64,000 bases of DNA from an uncultured Oscillibacter sp. (GCA_902476875.1 CABSFC010000001.1:11413-75412); one strand, 5' to 3'; shown: positions 26,022 to 35,070, counted from the stretch's first letter. Notes: a model not told the origin generated them from the letters alone. Program-made: numbers and translations.

Positions 26022-27651
26022 TTTCCTCTTTCGTCAGCTTGTCCAGCGGGATAAAGCCCACAAGGTCATAAACAATGCGGATGCCCTGTACCCTGTGGCC
26101 GCTACTCTTGTCCGGGGCCTCAATGTAGATTCCCTTGATCAACTCATGCACGGCGTAGGCGGTCAGTCCGTCAAGGGCTGCATACTTGTGTACCCGCTGG
26201 ATAAACTGCTCCAAGTTTTCAACCTGTCGTTCCTGTGCTTCGATCTCGTTCTGTAAGGTCTGTACTTCGGCTTTCAACTGCGCCTGCTCGTCCTCATAGC
26301 TCCGGCTCATCATGGTGAACCTCTCGTCGGAAAGGCGGCCCGCCGCGTTGTCCTCATAGACCTTGATATACAGCCGGTCAAGCTCCGTGATGCGCTTCTC
26401 GTCCTGCGCCAGCTTCTTCCGCCGTGTCTTGATGGCTTCGCTGGTAGCCAGCTTCAACCGCTCCTCCATGACCGCCCGGAAGTGGGCTTCATAGCAGGTT
26501 ACATAGGAGATCACGGCCTCCATGTGCGCCCATACCATTTCTTCCAGGACAACGGCCCGGATAAAGTGGGCCGAGCAGCTTCCCGTGTTGCTCCGGTAGT
26601 TGGCGCACACAAAATGATCCTGCCGCTTCTCAAAGTAGCTGGTGGTGCAGTAGCGCATTTTCGCCCCGCAGTCGGCGCAGTAGACAAGGCCGGAAAACAT
26701 GTGGCTCTTGCCCGTCTTTGTCCGCCTGTGCCGCTGCTGGCGTATCTCCTGCACCTTGTCAAAGACCTCCTGCTCGATGATGGCCGGATGGGTGCCGTAG
26801 AATACGGCCTGCTTCTCAATGGGGGTGTCCCGCTGCTTCTTGTCCCAGATGGAATTGGTGTAGGTCTTGAAATTGACCGTGCAGCCCGTGTACTCCCGCC
26901 GTTCGAGGATATGAACGACGGTGTTTGTGTTCCATTGGCATGGGTCTGCGCTCTCCGTGTTGGGGGTGGGGATGCCCTTTCGCCGTTTGTAGGCCGTGGG
27001 GGTCAGCACCTGTTCCGCCCGGAGCAGCTTTGCGATCTGCATTGGGCCTCGGCCCTCCATACAGAGGGTGAAAATCCGCTTGACCACCTCTGCCGCTTCC
27101 TCGTCCACAAGCCACTTTGTCCTGTCCTCTGGGTCTTTCACATAGCCGTAGGGAACATGGGTGGTCAACGGCTCCCCACGCTCCCCCTTGGACTTCTGGA
27201 CAGCCCGGATTTTGCGGCTGGTATCGCGCGCAAAAAACTCGTTGAACCAGTTCTTTATGCCCGCGAAATCGTTGTTCATGCTGTTGGGGTCGATGGTGTC
27301 CAGATTGTCGTTGATGGCGATATACCGCACTCCATGCTTGGGAAAGGTAAAGTTAATATACAGCCCGGTCAGGGAAGAATTGCGGCCCAGTCTGGACAGG
27401 TCTTTCGTGATGCACACGCCCACGCGCCCCGCCTCCATTTCGGCAAGCATGGCCTGAAAGCCGGGACGGTCATAGTTGGTGCCGGAGTAACCGTCATCCA
27501 CGAAAAATACCGGGTGAGGGAAGCGGTGGTCTTTAGCGTATTGGAGCAGGATAGCCTTTTGATTTCCAATGGAAAAACTCTCCCCTTCGTTGGCGTCCTC
27601 TTGGGAAAGGCGGCAGTAAAGTGCCGTGATTTTGTCAGTTGCCCGTAACAT
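26014..27651 (-). CDS. tnpX: TnpX-type large serine recombinase
   Basis: Catalyses excision and insertion of the element. The 545-residue protein has an N-terminal resolvase domain with catalytic Ser16 in YCRLS and Arg motifs (TKDLSRLGRN), a recombinase domain (about 175-280), a zinc ribbon (YCADCGAKM then C-x-N and a second Cys pair) and a coiled coil at about 380-470. This matches TnpX of Tn4451 and TndX of Tn5397. The ATG at 27651 follows AAGGAGG; the longer in-frame extension is rejected. Its promoter region holds a TATAAT at about 27703-27708. Confidence 0.93.
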   Translation of the reverse strand: MLRATDKITALYCRLSQEDANEGESFSIGNQKAILLQYAKDHRFPHPVFFVDDGYSGTNYDRPGFQAMLAEMEAGRVGVCITKDLSRLGRNSSLTGLYINFTFPKHGVRYIAINDNLDTIDPNSMNNDFAGIKNWFNEFFARDTSRKIRAVQKSKGERGEPLTTHVPYGYVKDPEDRTKWLVDEEAAEVVKRIFTLCMEGRGPMQIAKLLRAEQVLTPTAYKRRKGIPTPNTESADPCQWNTNTVVHILERREYTGCTVNFKTYTNSIWDKKQRDTPIEKQAVFYGTHPAIIEQEVFDKVQEIRQQRHRRTKTGKSHMFSGLVYCADCGAKMRYCTTSYFEKRQDHFVCANYRSNTGSCSAHFIRAVVLEEMVWAHMEAVISYVTCYEAHFRAVMEERLKLATSEAIKTRRKKLAQDEKRITELDRLYIKVYEDNAAGRLSDERFTMMSRSYEDEQAQLKAEVQTLQNEIEAQERQVENLEQFIQRVHKYAALDGLTAYAVHELIKGIYIEAPDKSSGHRVQGIRIVYDLVGFIPLDKLTKEETA

Positions 27652-27740
27652 TTCTGTTTCCTCCTTATCGTGGGCAACTGTCCGTACAGGTTTAGGTGAG
27701 GCTATTATACCACACGCCGGGGTGGTCTGTACAGCTTGTG

Positions 27741-27950
27741 TCACAGGCGATCCTCCATATTTTTCTCCATGATCCGGCGCAGCTTCCGGTCAAGGGGTTC
27801 CGTCCCCTCATAGCTGCCGGTGACGGTGTAAATCGTCCCGCCGATCTTGCGCCGCAGGGTCAGCTCCGGCAGCCAATAGGCGGAGATATTTCGGACGCAG
27901 AGGCGGCCCTCCGCGTCACGATAGCATTTCTGTGTATTCCTATTTTCCAT
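27741..27950 (-). CDS. tnpW: TnpW-family small transposon protein
   Basis: A 69-residue protein with the segment GRLCVRNISAYWLPELTLRRKIGGTIYTVTGSYEGTE (quoted here only to name its core) is better described by its core residues RKIGGTIYTV and LDRKLRRIM. TnpW-type proteins accompany TnpX-type recombinases; function is unknown. AAAGGAGAC precedes the ATG at 27950. It sits between relaxase and recombinase. Confidence 0.8.
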   Translation of the reverse strand: MENRNTQKCYRDAEGRLCVRNISAYWLPELTLRRKIGGTIYTVTGSYEGTEPLDRKLRRIMEKNMEDRL

Positions 27951-27963
27951 GTGCAGTCTCCTT

Positions 27964-29436
27964 TCATCGTTCTTGCTCATGTTTGCGTTTCGGTTGCTGC
28001 TCCTGCTCTATCTCATGCTTGGCGCTCTCCACGGCAAACTTGATCTGCCACAGCTTTTTCACCTCGTCGGCAAGGGGCCTGTACTGCTGACCAAGGTCAA
28101 CACGCTCTGCCTTTAGCTTCTCCTGCTCTTGCTTCCAGCGGGTGATGGGCAGCTTGCCATCCTTATTGAAATGGGGCTTTAGCTTCCGCTGGGCGAGATA
28201 AAAGAAATGCAGTTCCCGCTCATGCTCGGAGGCAAATTTCTCTCTGGCTTTCTTGAATTTGATGGTGTTCAGCTTGTCATAGACGGGCTTGCCCTCGGCG
28301 TAAAAATGGGCAAGCTGGAGCAGGTCGTTCAGTTCCTTTGTGCGGCTGTCCGTCTGCTTCATAGCTGCTTTCATCTGCCGGTCTTGTTCTCCGCACGCCT
28401 GAACTTTCTGCTCTAAATCTGCCAGCGTATAAATTCCGTTTTTCTGGAGATAGCTCACCGCCTCGCTGTGGCTTTTCAGATTGCCCAGCTTCGCCTTTTG
28501 TGACCATGCTCCGGCGTTACGCTGGCCGTAGTAGCGGTTGAGAAAATCCGCAAGGGTCGGCTCCTGCGGTTTTGATAATCCGTTGTTGATCTCTTTTAGC
28601 CACAGGATCAGCTTCTTGATTTTCGCTCTTGTGGCTTTCATCATGGCGTTGGCCGCCCGGATAAAGCGGTTGTGGTCGCCCTTGTCGGTGCGGATGCCCT
28701 TTGCCTCCATCTGCCGCACGGCTGGCCCTTCATGAACGGTAGGTATCTGGTCAACACCCTGCCGCTCATAGCTGCGGTGGTCGATGCGCTGCTCCAAACC
28801 TTTCTCTGCAAACTTGGCGTTACACAAATCCGCCCACGCCGCCCGCCATTCCTCCAATGTCTCCGGCCTGCCCCAGTCGGTGGTAGGCACGGCGTTGAAC
28901 CTGTCATGCCCTACCTCGTCCTTGACGCGCTCTCCACGCTCGTCCAGCACATATTCCCGGCGCTGCTTCGCACCCCATTTTCCGTTTTCCTCAACAGGAC
29001 GGATGGGGCAAAGCACGTGAAAATGGGGATTGGGAACGCCGCCCTCCTTGTCGGGCTGGTGAATGGCAAAGTCGCAGATCATCCCCCGGCTGACAAACTG
29101 CTCCAAACAAAACTGCCTTGCAAGAGCGATGTTCTCGTCAAGAGAAAATTCGTTCTGCAAGGCAATATCAAAGCTGTACGCAAGCTGGGCCTTGGGGTGC
29201 TTCTCCGCTTCTTCCACGGCGTTCCAGAGGTTTTGGCGGTCTGCATACTCCTGCGGGGCATGGGCTGGCAAGAGGATTTCAGAGCATACCACGCCGCCTT
29301 TTCGGGTGTAGTCTGCCGCCTCGCCGTAATACTCGCTGTACAGCTTTTCTCCGGCACGGTAAGCGGCTGCGGCAATTGCAGATTGCCCCGCGCTGCGCTT
29401 GACTTGGGTTGCGTGAAAATGATAGAGGGCGATCAG
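27964..29436 (-). CDS. mobA: MobA/MobL-type relaxase (MOBQ)
   Basis: Nicks oriT and leads the strand during mobilization. The reading frame gives about 490 residues. The N-terminal relaxase motif YHFHATQVKRSAGQSA and the Tyr-bearing region (AAAAYRAGEKLYSEYYGE) are followed by the metal-binding HxH in PNPHFHVLCPIRP. The rest is a long helical C-terminal tail. Oddly, the frame has no ATG, GTG or TTG before the first motif. A CTG at 29436, overlapping the stop of the upstream gene behind GGGGGTG, is the best start; an internal GTG at 29292 would remove motif I. Translational coupling with the DUF3847 gene is likely. Confidence 0.85.
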   Translation of the reverse strand: MIALYHFHATQVKRSAGQSAIAAAAYRAGEKLYSEYYGEAADYTRKGGVVCSEILLPAHAPQEYADRQNLWNAVEEAEKHPKAQLAYSFDIALQNEFSLDENIALARQFCLEQFVSRGMICDFAIHQPDKEGGVPNPHFHVLCPIRPVEENGKWGAKQRREYVLDERGERVKDEVGHDRFNAVPTTDWGRPETLEEWRAAWADLCNAKFAEKGLEQRIDHRSYERQGVDQIPTVHEGPAVRQMEAKGIRTDKGDHNRFIRAANAMMKATRAKIKKLILWLKEINNGLSKPQEPTLADFLNRYYGQRNAGAWSQKAKLGNLKSHSEAVSYLQKNGIYTLADLEQKVQACGEQDRQMKAAMKQTDSRTKELNDLLQLAHFYAEGKPVYDKLNTIKFKKAREKFASEHERELHFFYLAQRKLKPHFNKDGKLPITRWKQEQEKLKAERVDLGQQYRPLADEVKKLWQIKFAVESAKHEIEQEQQPKRKHEQER

Positions 29437-29720
29437 ACATCACCCCCGTTCCCATCAGGCATCAGGGCTTTGACTTCGGGCAGGGAAAAGATTTTCTCCG
29501 CCAGAGAATAGAAGTCCGCCTCGCCCATGCCCTTGACCTCGGGGGCTACGCTCTCGACTGCCGCTCCTCTTGTAATGAGCCGGTGGTTCCGTTTCTTCCG
29601 CTCTCCTTCGGTGTAGTAGGCGATACGGTTTTTAAGCCGTTGGTCTTGGTGTTGGGCCTGTGCAAGCTCCTGTTCGACTTTGGCTTTCTCGGCTTGCAGT
29701 TGTTCAATGGTCTTGTTCAT
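29433..29720 (-). CDS. DUF3847 mobilization-associated protein
   Basis: A 95-residue protein with a coiled-coil first half (EQLQAEKAKVEQELAQAQ) and the family core RIAYYTEGERKKRNHRLITRG. DUF3847 proteins lie just upstream of MobA/MobL genes in Clostridia elements and probably act as MobC-like oriT accessories; that role is inference. AAGGAGG precedes the ATG. The stop codon overlaps the putative CTG start of mobA. Confidence 0.82.
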   Translation of the reverse strand: MNKTIEQLQAEKAKVEQELAQAQHQDQRLKNRIAYYTEGERKKRNHRLITRGAAVESVAPEVKGMGEADFYSLAEKIFSLPEVKALMPDGNGGDV

Positions 29721-29747
29721 AAAATCAACCTCCTTGAAAATAAAAAT

Positions 29748-29780
29748 GACCGCTCACCGAAAGGCTTCCGGTAAACGGTC
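29748..29780. repeat. Hairpin upstream of the DUF3847 gene
   Basis: GACCG...CGGTC with an inner CCGAAAGGCTTCCGG-type stem. Possible attenuator or part of the transfer origin. Confidence 0.4.
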
Positions 29781-29928
29781 TTGGTTACAGATTTGGGTTT
29801 TCAAACCCGCCGGACAGGGACAGACGCTTTTGAAAAAAGCGGGTGTTCCTGCTTGGCGGGTGCGCGGGGATAGCGGCGTAAGCCGCGCAAGGGGGGCACC
29901 CCCTTTACGGAGTGTCAGCGACGGAAAA

Positions 29929-29957
29929 CGGGCCGGACATTCGGATGTCCGGCCCGT
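29929..29957. repeat. Strong 12-bp hairpin in the transfer-origin region
   Basis: CGGGCCGGACAT and its exact complement around loop TTCGG. No T run follows on either strand, which speaks against a simple terminator. Confidence 0.6.
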
Positions 29958-29977
29958 TCGGCCTCGCAGAGCGCACA

Positions 29978-30023
29978 TACATGGCTTGCCATGTATAGAA
30001 GTGCGCCATTCTTTCAGAATGGA
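29978..30023 (+). other. Candidate oriT with MOBQ-type nick site
   Basis: An 8-bp stem-loop (ATACATGG-CTTG-CCATGTAT, 29978-29997) is followed at once by AGAAGTGCGCC and a second hairpin (CCATTCT-TTC-AGAATGG, 30007-30023). The R1162/RSF1010 origin has the same order: inverted repeat, then TAAGTGCGCCCT with the nick after TGCG. By analogy the nick would fall between 30006 and 30007. The relaxase gene nearby is of the MOBQ class. Confidence 0.6.
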
Positions 30024-30073
30024 TTATTCGCGCCCCTGCAGCCTTGGTGGTTTCTTACTTGACGATCTCCCAA

Positions 30074-30093
30074 CTTCGGGACACTTTGTCCCA
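30074..30093 (+). repeat. 20-bp repeat, copy 1
   Basis: CTTCGGGACACTTTGTCCCA, exactly matched on the other strand at 35380-35399. It contains the dyad GGGACA...TGTCCC. The two copies flank the AT-rich cargo and resolvase region. Confidence 0.7.
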
Positions 30094-30180
30094 TAGTCGA
30101 GGTTTCCAGCCGATGGTGCAGGTGAATACCGTCAAGTTCCAATCAGCTTTTGAATTTCTCCGTTTTCTTTTTGTATGTAT

Positions 30181-30288
30181 TTAGAAAAAAACTTCGATAC
30201 AAAATCCAAGGACAACAAACAGTAAAATGCTGATAATTGTTCCAACTCTCGTCATGATCTGATACTTTGTAAACTTCTTATTTCGCAC
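30181..30288 (-). CDS. Possible 35-residue membrane peptide
   Basis: A short frame from GTG at 30288 that overlaps the last codons of the GH26-like gene. The peptide starts with a basic segment (RNKKFTKYQ) and then has one hydrophobic helix (TIISILLFVVLGFCIEVFF). GAGGG lies about 10 bases before the GTG. A small single-pass protein at the end of a polysaccharide synthase operon would make sense, but at this length chance cannot be excluded. Confidence 0.42.
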   Translation of the reverse strand: MRNKKFTKYQIMTRVGTIISILLFVVLGFCIEVFF

Positions 30289-31315
30289 AAATGTAATCCC
30301 TCGCATTCTCAATAAATGTATCTAATATCAATTCGCAATCTGTAAACTTGTATTGTCTTGCGCTTTCTATATCTTGATTTAGGAAAATAAAACCGATGCA
30401 TTTATCGTAGGTTCCAAGATAATCAAAAACAGATTGTATGTATTCATTGCGAACTTCATCACTGCTGCTATGCTCCGCGATCTCTCCAAAAATAATTGGC
30501 TTATTATATGCTTCCAAATAGTCTCTTTGACCTTCATTTTCATAGAATTGCTGAAAACTCTCACGGGAATCCAATGTGTTATTCAATGTCAAGCCGACAT
30601 AATCAACATAATCATCACCTGGATAATATTTCGTTGCGTATTCGTCTGCCCTGTTGGGAGACCATACCCACTTGACATTGGGAGCATACTCCCTGCCCAA
30701 GTTCACAATGTGAATCCAAGCGTTTACATATGCGAGAGCATCATCTGTTTGCCAACTGTACCAACCAGATTTGTAAGAGGGCCTCATTTCCATTTCATGC
30801 GCCAAACGAACAAAAAGTTCTGTATTGGCCCTGTTATCCGAAGATAGTTTCTTAAAATATCCAATGATTAAATCATCATAACACCCGTCAGAAACCAATT
30901 TTAAGTCCCAGTCGGTAGGCTGTAAGGTGATAAACGCTGTATATATATGTTCGTCTAAACATAAAGAAATCTTGTAATCACTTGCCTGGTCAAAACGATC
31001 ATACCAAGCTAAAGTATTGATGCTGTCAGCTAAAACATCAGCCTCTTCGGGGCCTTGAACATAAATGCCCAAATATCTTTGTTCCTCTGTAATAGGATAA
31101 TATTCAGCCTCGACAACCGAGGATTCTGTTACGACGGGTTCGTCAGTTGGTTCTTCCAGTGCAGATTGATTATTACTCGGAGCCTCAATAGATGCAGTGC
31201 TGTCAGAGCCATCTGCATTTTCGGTATTGGTGGGCTGTTCGTTGCAACTAACCAATAATATAAACATAGCAACCGCGAATATACAAATGCAATTAAGGAA
31301 CTTCCGCTTTAGCAT
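30278..31315 (-). CDS. GH26-like glycoside hydrolase lipoprotein
   Basis: A secreted lipoprotein of 345 residues. The signal peptide ends in LVSC with the lipid-anchor Cys at residue 24, followed by a Ser/Thr/Glu/Pro-rich linker to about 75. The catalytic domain resembles family GH26 (mannanase/endoglucanase fold): HE at 173-174 in RLAHEM would hold the acid-base Glu, and Glu278 in KPIIFGEIAE the nucleophile, with VKWVWSPN and YYPGDDYVDYVGL between them. It overlaps the glycosyltransferase gene end by 23 bases, so the two are coupled. It probably trims or releases the polymer made by the synthase; the substrate is unknown. Low-GC codon use unlike the host. Confidence 0.78.
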   Translation of the reverse strand: MLKRKFLNCICIFAVAMFILLVSCNEQPTNTENADGSDSTASIEAPSNNQSALEEPTDEPVVTESSVVEAEYYPITEEQRYLGIYVQGPEEADVLADSINTLAWYDRFDQASDYKISLCLDEHIYTAFITLQPTDWDLKLVSDGCYDDLIIGYFKKLSSDNRANTELFVRLAHEMEMRPSYKSGWYSWQTDDALAYVNAWIHIVNLGREYAPNVKWVWSPNRADEYATKYYPGDDYVDYVGLTLNNTLDSRESFQQFYENEGQRDYLEAYNKPIIFGEIAEHSSSDEVRNEYIQSVFDYLGTYDKCIGFIFLNQDIESARQYKFTDCELILDTFIENARDYICAK

Positions 31316-32594
31316 TGTCCTCCTCCAATTTCCGGGTGCCCCATCCCATATCGTCAGAGCAGCGCATAAGGCCCAGCAATCGGACAGGAACCATGACAAC
31401 AGTTAAAACAAGAATGAATACTGGAAACAGTAATGTATAATACCACTTCACGCTTCTCATAACCTTAATATTTCGTGAACCAAAACTAATGATGCAACCA
31501 AGAAAAATAAATAGAATGATCTGCCACCATGGAGCGGTATATGCCAATGTTGGAATCGCGCAGCCAAGCATATTTAACACCTTGCAAATTATAGTATTGG
31601 CATAAACACTGACCAGCATCATCGGCATAATCATATCTGACCAGTAAATAAAGCACATCAGTTTGGCGTTTTTTAACATCCAAGGAGTCATTCTTAAATT
31701 GTTATACTGCGAACCCTCAGACCATCTTAACTGCTGCCTGATAAACTTTTTCCATTCAGTAGGCGCATCTGTATAAATTACCGAGGTGTCCTGCATAACT
31801 GTTTTGTATCCTTTTCGGAGCGTCAGGTTTGTGAGGCTTCTGTCATCGGAAACTTCTTTATGAAATCCCATGAATGTCTCATTCATAAAATCATACATCA
31901 CATCTGTCAAAATCTGAGTACGGAAAGCAATTGTCCTGCCGGGAAGGCAGCCCACCTTGCCTGTAACGCTCATTGCTTTCATCGTTCCTTCAGCTCTGAT
32001 CTCTTCAAGCAGATTTGCAAACATGGTTACGAATTTGCGGTCAGGATCAAGAATTTTCTGCCTGGTAGTAACACCGCCAATCTTTTGATCACAAGCAAAA
32101 GGTTTCAGCAACTCGGACAAAGTATCCTCTGTCCATACCGTATCACTGTCCACAAGCACTGTTATATCGGAATTCGGATTAATGTGCTCCATTGCCACAC
32201 GGATTGCATTTCTCTTACCGGCAACAGGTGTGTAATAATACTGAACAGGTGTGAAACAAGTTGGTAAATTCTCATTAAAATCTACACACAGGCTTTCAAG
32301 TCCTTCGTTTTTTGGCCCATTAATAACAACTATAATCTCAGACGGGTTTTGGCGCGCTATTTTCATCAGAACGCTAAAAAACAGGTCTAATGGTTCGTCA
32401 ACGACTGGGATCAGCACCGATGTAAAATAACTTATCTTCTTATCTTCATATTCATATGGCTTATATCGAATAGTATGGAAAAATACTATTCCCCATCGAA
32501 TAAAAATGAAGGCGAAAAAAAACATAAAGAGGTGGAGGTTATGAGTTTTGATATAATCCTCGACCATCAAGAAAAATGTGTACATTACAATCAC
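31293..32594 (-). CDS. Processive family-2 glycosyltransferase (polysaccharide synthase)
   Basis: A membrane synthase of 433 residues with one N-terminal helix (about 20-38) and three or four C-terminal helices. The GT2 core has GKRNA at 126-130, DSD at 149-151, the acceptor-side DDRSL at 250-254 and QxxRW at 287-291. These are the motifs of hyaluronan, alginate and type-3-capsule synthases, which polymerise and extrude a chain in one protein. The UDP-glucose dehydrogenase 12 bases upstream suggests UDP-glucuronate as one donor. The start is GTG at 32594 or ATG at 32585; neither has a strong ribosome site. AT-rich, clearly foreign to the host. Confidence 0.88.
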   Translation of the reverse strand: MIVMYTFFLMVEDYIKTHNLHLFMFFFAFIFIRWGIVFFHTIRYKPYEYEDKKISYFTSVLIPVVDEPLDLFFSVLMKIARQNPSEIIVVINGPKNEGLESLCVDFNENLPTCFTPVQYYYTPVAGKRNAIRVAMEHINPNSDITVLVDSDTVWTEDTLSELLKPFACDQKIGGVTTRQKILDPDRKFVTMFANLLEEIRAEGTMKAMSVTGKVGCLPGRTIAFRTQILTDVMYDFMNETFMGFHKEVSDDRSLTNLTLRKGYKTVMQDTSVIYTDAPTEWKKFIRQQLRWSEGSQYNNLRMTPWMLKNAKLMCFIYWSDMIMPMMLVSVYANTIICKVLNMLGCAIPTLAYTAPWWQIILFIFLGCIISFGSRNIKVMRSVKWYYTLLFPVFILVLTVVMVPVRLLGLMRCSDDMGWGTRKLEEDNAKAEVP

Positions 32595-32606
32595 CGCTTC
32601 GCCGGG

Positions 32607-33794
32607 TCATTCTCTTCCAAAGATGTCTCTTGTATAAACCTTATACATAACTTCCGAGAGTTCATCGGAAACTCTATTAGCAACAATAACATCACACAAA
32701 TGCTTAAACTCCGCAAAAGAATGTACGACCTTATAACCCATAAACTCTGTGGCATCACCCAATAAAGGTTCATATATTACGATCCCTCGTTTTGCTTTGG
32801 AAAGTCCCTCTATAACCCCCAAAACAGCACTTGAACGGAAATTGTCAGAATTGGACTTTGCAGTTAAGCGGTAAATACCAACTGTAGCAGGATGCTTATT
32901 TAGGATTTCTCTTACGATGTGACCTTTTCTGGTGTGGTTTGCCTGACACACAGCGGTAATCAAACTTTCAGGAATGTCATGAAAATTTGCTTTCAACTGT
33001 TTTGTATCTTTTGGTAGACAATATCCGCCATAGCCAAAAGATGGATTGTTATATTGCTTACCAATTCGAGGGTCATGACAAATTGCATCTATGATGTTCT
33101 TTGTACTTAACCCATTCATTTCTGCAAAGGTATCCAATTCATTAAAGAACGCAACACGCATGGCTAAATAAGTATTAGCGAAAAGTTTAACGGCTTCTGC
33201 CTCATCAAGCCCTATAATCAAGACAGGAACATCATCTTTATTTGCGCATTCTTGCAAGATGGCTGAAAAAGCCTGTGCATGGATAACCATAGCAGGGTCT
33301 GCAATATCTGTACCAACAACAATTCTGGAGGGGTACAAATTGTCGTATAGGGCTTTCGTTTCTCTTAAAAATTCAGGGGAAAATAGAATGCGGCTGGTGT
33401 TATATTTTTTTCGCACACTCCTTGTATACCCAACAGGAACCGTACTTTTGATAATCATGATGCAATGATTATTATTTGCCATACAAATTTCTATGGCGGA
33501 ATCAACCGCACGCGTATCAAAGCTATTGGTTTCATCCTCATAATTAGTAGGTGTTGCAATAATCACATACTCGGCAGCCTTATATGCTATTGCCGTATCT
33601 ACAGTAGCTGTCAAATTTAGTTTTCTTTCGGCAAGAAACTTTTCAATATATACATCCTGAACGGGAGAAATGCGGGAATTAACTTTCGCAACCTTTTCTT
33701 CATCAATATCAAGCACTATTACCTCATGCTTTTGTCCTAACAGAGTGGCAAGAGATAACCCAACATAACCTGCGCCTACAACAGTAATTCGCAT
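32607..33794 (-). CDS. ugd: UDP-glucose 6-dehydrogenase
   Basis: Oxidises UDP-glucose to UDP-glucuronate with two NAD+. The 395-residue protein is normal for the short bacterial type (HasB, Cap3A). It has the NAD loop VGAGYVGLSLA (GxGYVG at 7-12), STVPVGYT near 117 and the catalytic Cys259 in GYGGYCLPKDT. GDP-mannose dehydrogenase is a close relative, so the sugar cannot be fixed from motifs alone. It is the first gene of the cargo operon; AAGGAAG lies upstream of the ATG. Low-GC composition. Confidence 0.92.
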   Translation of the reverse strand: MRITVVGAGYVGLSLATLLGQKHEVIVLDIDEEKVAKVNSRISPVQDVYIEKFLAERKLNLTATVDTAIAYKAAEYVIIATPTNYEDETNSFDTRAVDSAIEICMANNNHCIMIIKSTVPVGYTRSVRKKYNTSRILFSPEFLRETKALYDNLYPSRIVVGTDIADPAMVIHAQAFSAILQECANKDDVPVLIIGLDEAEAVKLFANTYLAMRVAFFNELDTFAEMNGLSTKNIIDAICHDPRIGKQYNNPSFGYGGYCLPKDTKQLKANFHDIPESLITAVCQANHTRKGHIVREILNKHPATVGIYRLTAKSNSDNFRSSAVLGVIEGLSKAKRGIVIYEPLLGDATEFMGYKVVHSFAEFKHLCDVIVANRVSDELSEVMYKVYTRDIFGRE

Positions 33795-33910
33795 AGCATT
33801 CTAACTTCCTTTTCTATATAATCCCCGCTTTCTCCCGAACCGTGTGTTGACAGCGTACCCGTTCTGGTTGGCGGAAAATTGTACTTACTTGTAGCGTTGT
33901 TTGCAGGATG

Positions 33911-34054
33911 GTGTACTTTCCTGTAAGGGTTTTGGCGTTCTGCACCGCATCGCTGAACAGCGAATTTTTTAACCGGAATGGTATATGCAAAGGCTCCGAA
34001 TTGTGCTATAATAAAGCAAACTGGATTGGTGTACTGATTTACAGGAAAGTACAC
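33911..34054. repeat. 16-bp perfect inverted repeats flanking a 112-bp core
   Basis: GTGTACTTTCCTGTAA at 33911-33926 and its exact complement at 34039-34054. Related words (TGTACTTACTTGTA at about 33880; TTCTTGTAAATC at 34056-34067) lie on either side. Either a small inverted-repeat element or the binding sites of the resolvase encoded next door. The gap between ugd and the resolvase gene holds nothing else I can name. Confidence 0.6.
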
Positions 34055-34075
34055 ATTCTTGTAAATCGGACATAC

Positions 34076-34699
<624 letters not shown>

Positions 34700-34760
34700 T
34701 CATTCACACACAAATACCCTTATTTCTTTGATAATTCATCCTGCTTTTGTGTCTGCCGCT

Positions 34761-34991
34761 TTAACCTCTCCGCTTCTGCCACACAATGTCATAGCCCAGC
34801 GCGTCGGCCAGTTCCACGGCCTCGCCGTAGCGCAGGCTGCCCCGGCGCAGTTTGCCGGAGAGGTTGGGGACGCTGGCGCTCCAGCCGTATTCATCGGCCA
34901 GAATTTCAACTAACTCGCTCATGGTCATGCCTGCCCGGACAATGTAGGATTTGATCTCGTTCCGGTAATCCTCTGCCTTTCTCATCTTCAT
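34761..34991 (-). CDS. DUF6471-type small regulator-like protein
   Basis: A 76-residue protein with the conserved run of this family: VRAGMTMSELVEIL, an aromatic EYGWS turn, SVPNLSGKLRRG and AVELADALGY. It looks like a small helix-turn-helix domain and is common on Clostridia mobile elements. AGGAGG lies 10 bases before the ATG. A much longer open frame in the same register has no ribosome site and no family match beyond this part. Confidence 0.78.
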   Translation of the reverse strand: MKMRKAEDYRNEIKSYIVRAGMTMSELVEILADEYGWSASVPNLSGKLRRGSLRYGEAVELADALGYDIVWQKRRG

Positions 34992-35016
34992 CGTGTAAAA
35001 ACCTCCTTTTTTTGTT

Positions 35017-35070
35017 CGCCCTGTGGTATAATGGGCTTGTCCATTGGCAAGCCCATTTCGCCGCAGGGCG
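35017..35070. repeat. Two-part stem-loop
   Basis: Outer arms CGCCCTG/CAGGGCG enclose inner arms AATGGGCTTG/CAAGCCCATT with 6-base side loops. TATAAT lies inside the left arm. Could be a structured RNA, an operator or an origin-like hairpin. Confidence 0.5.
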
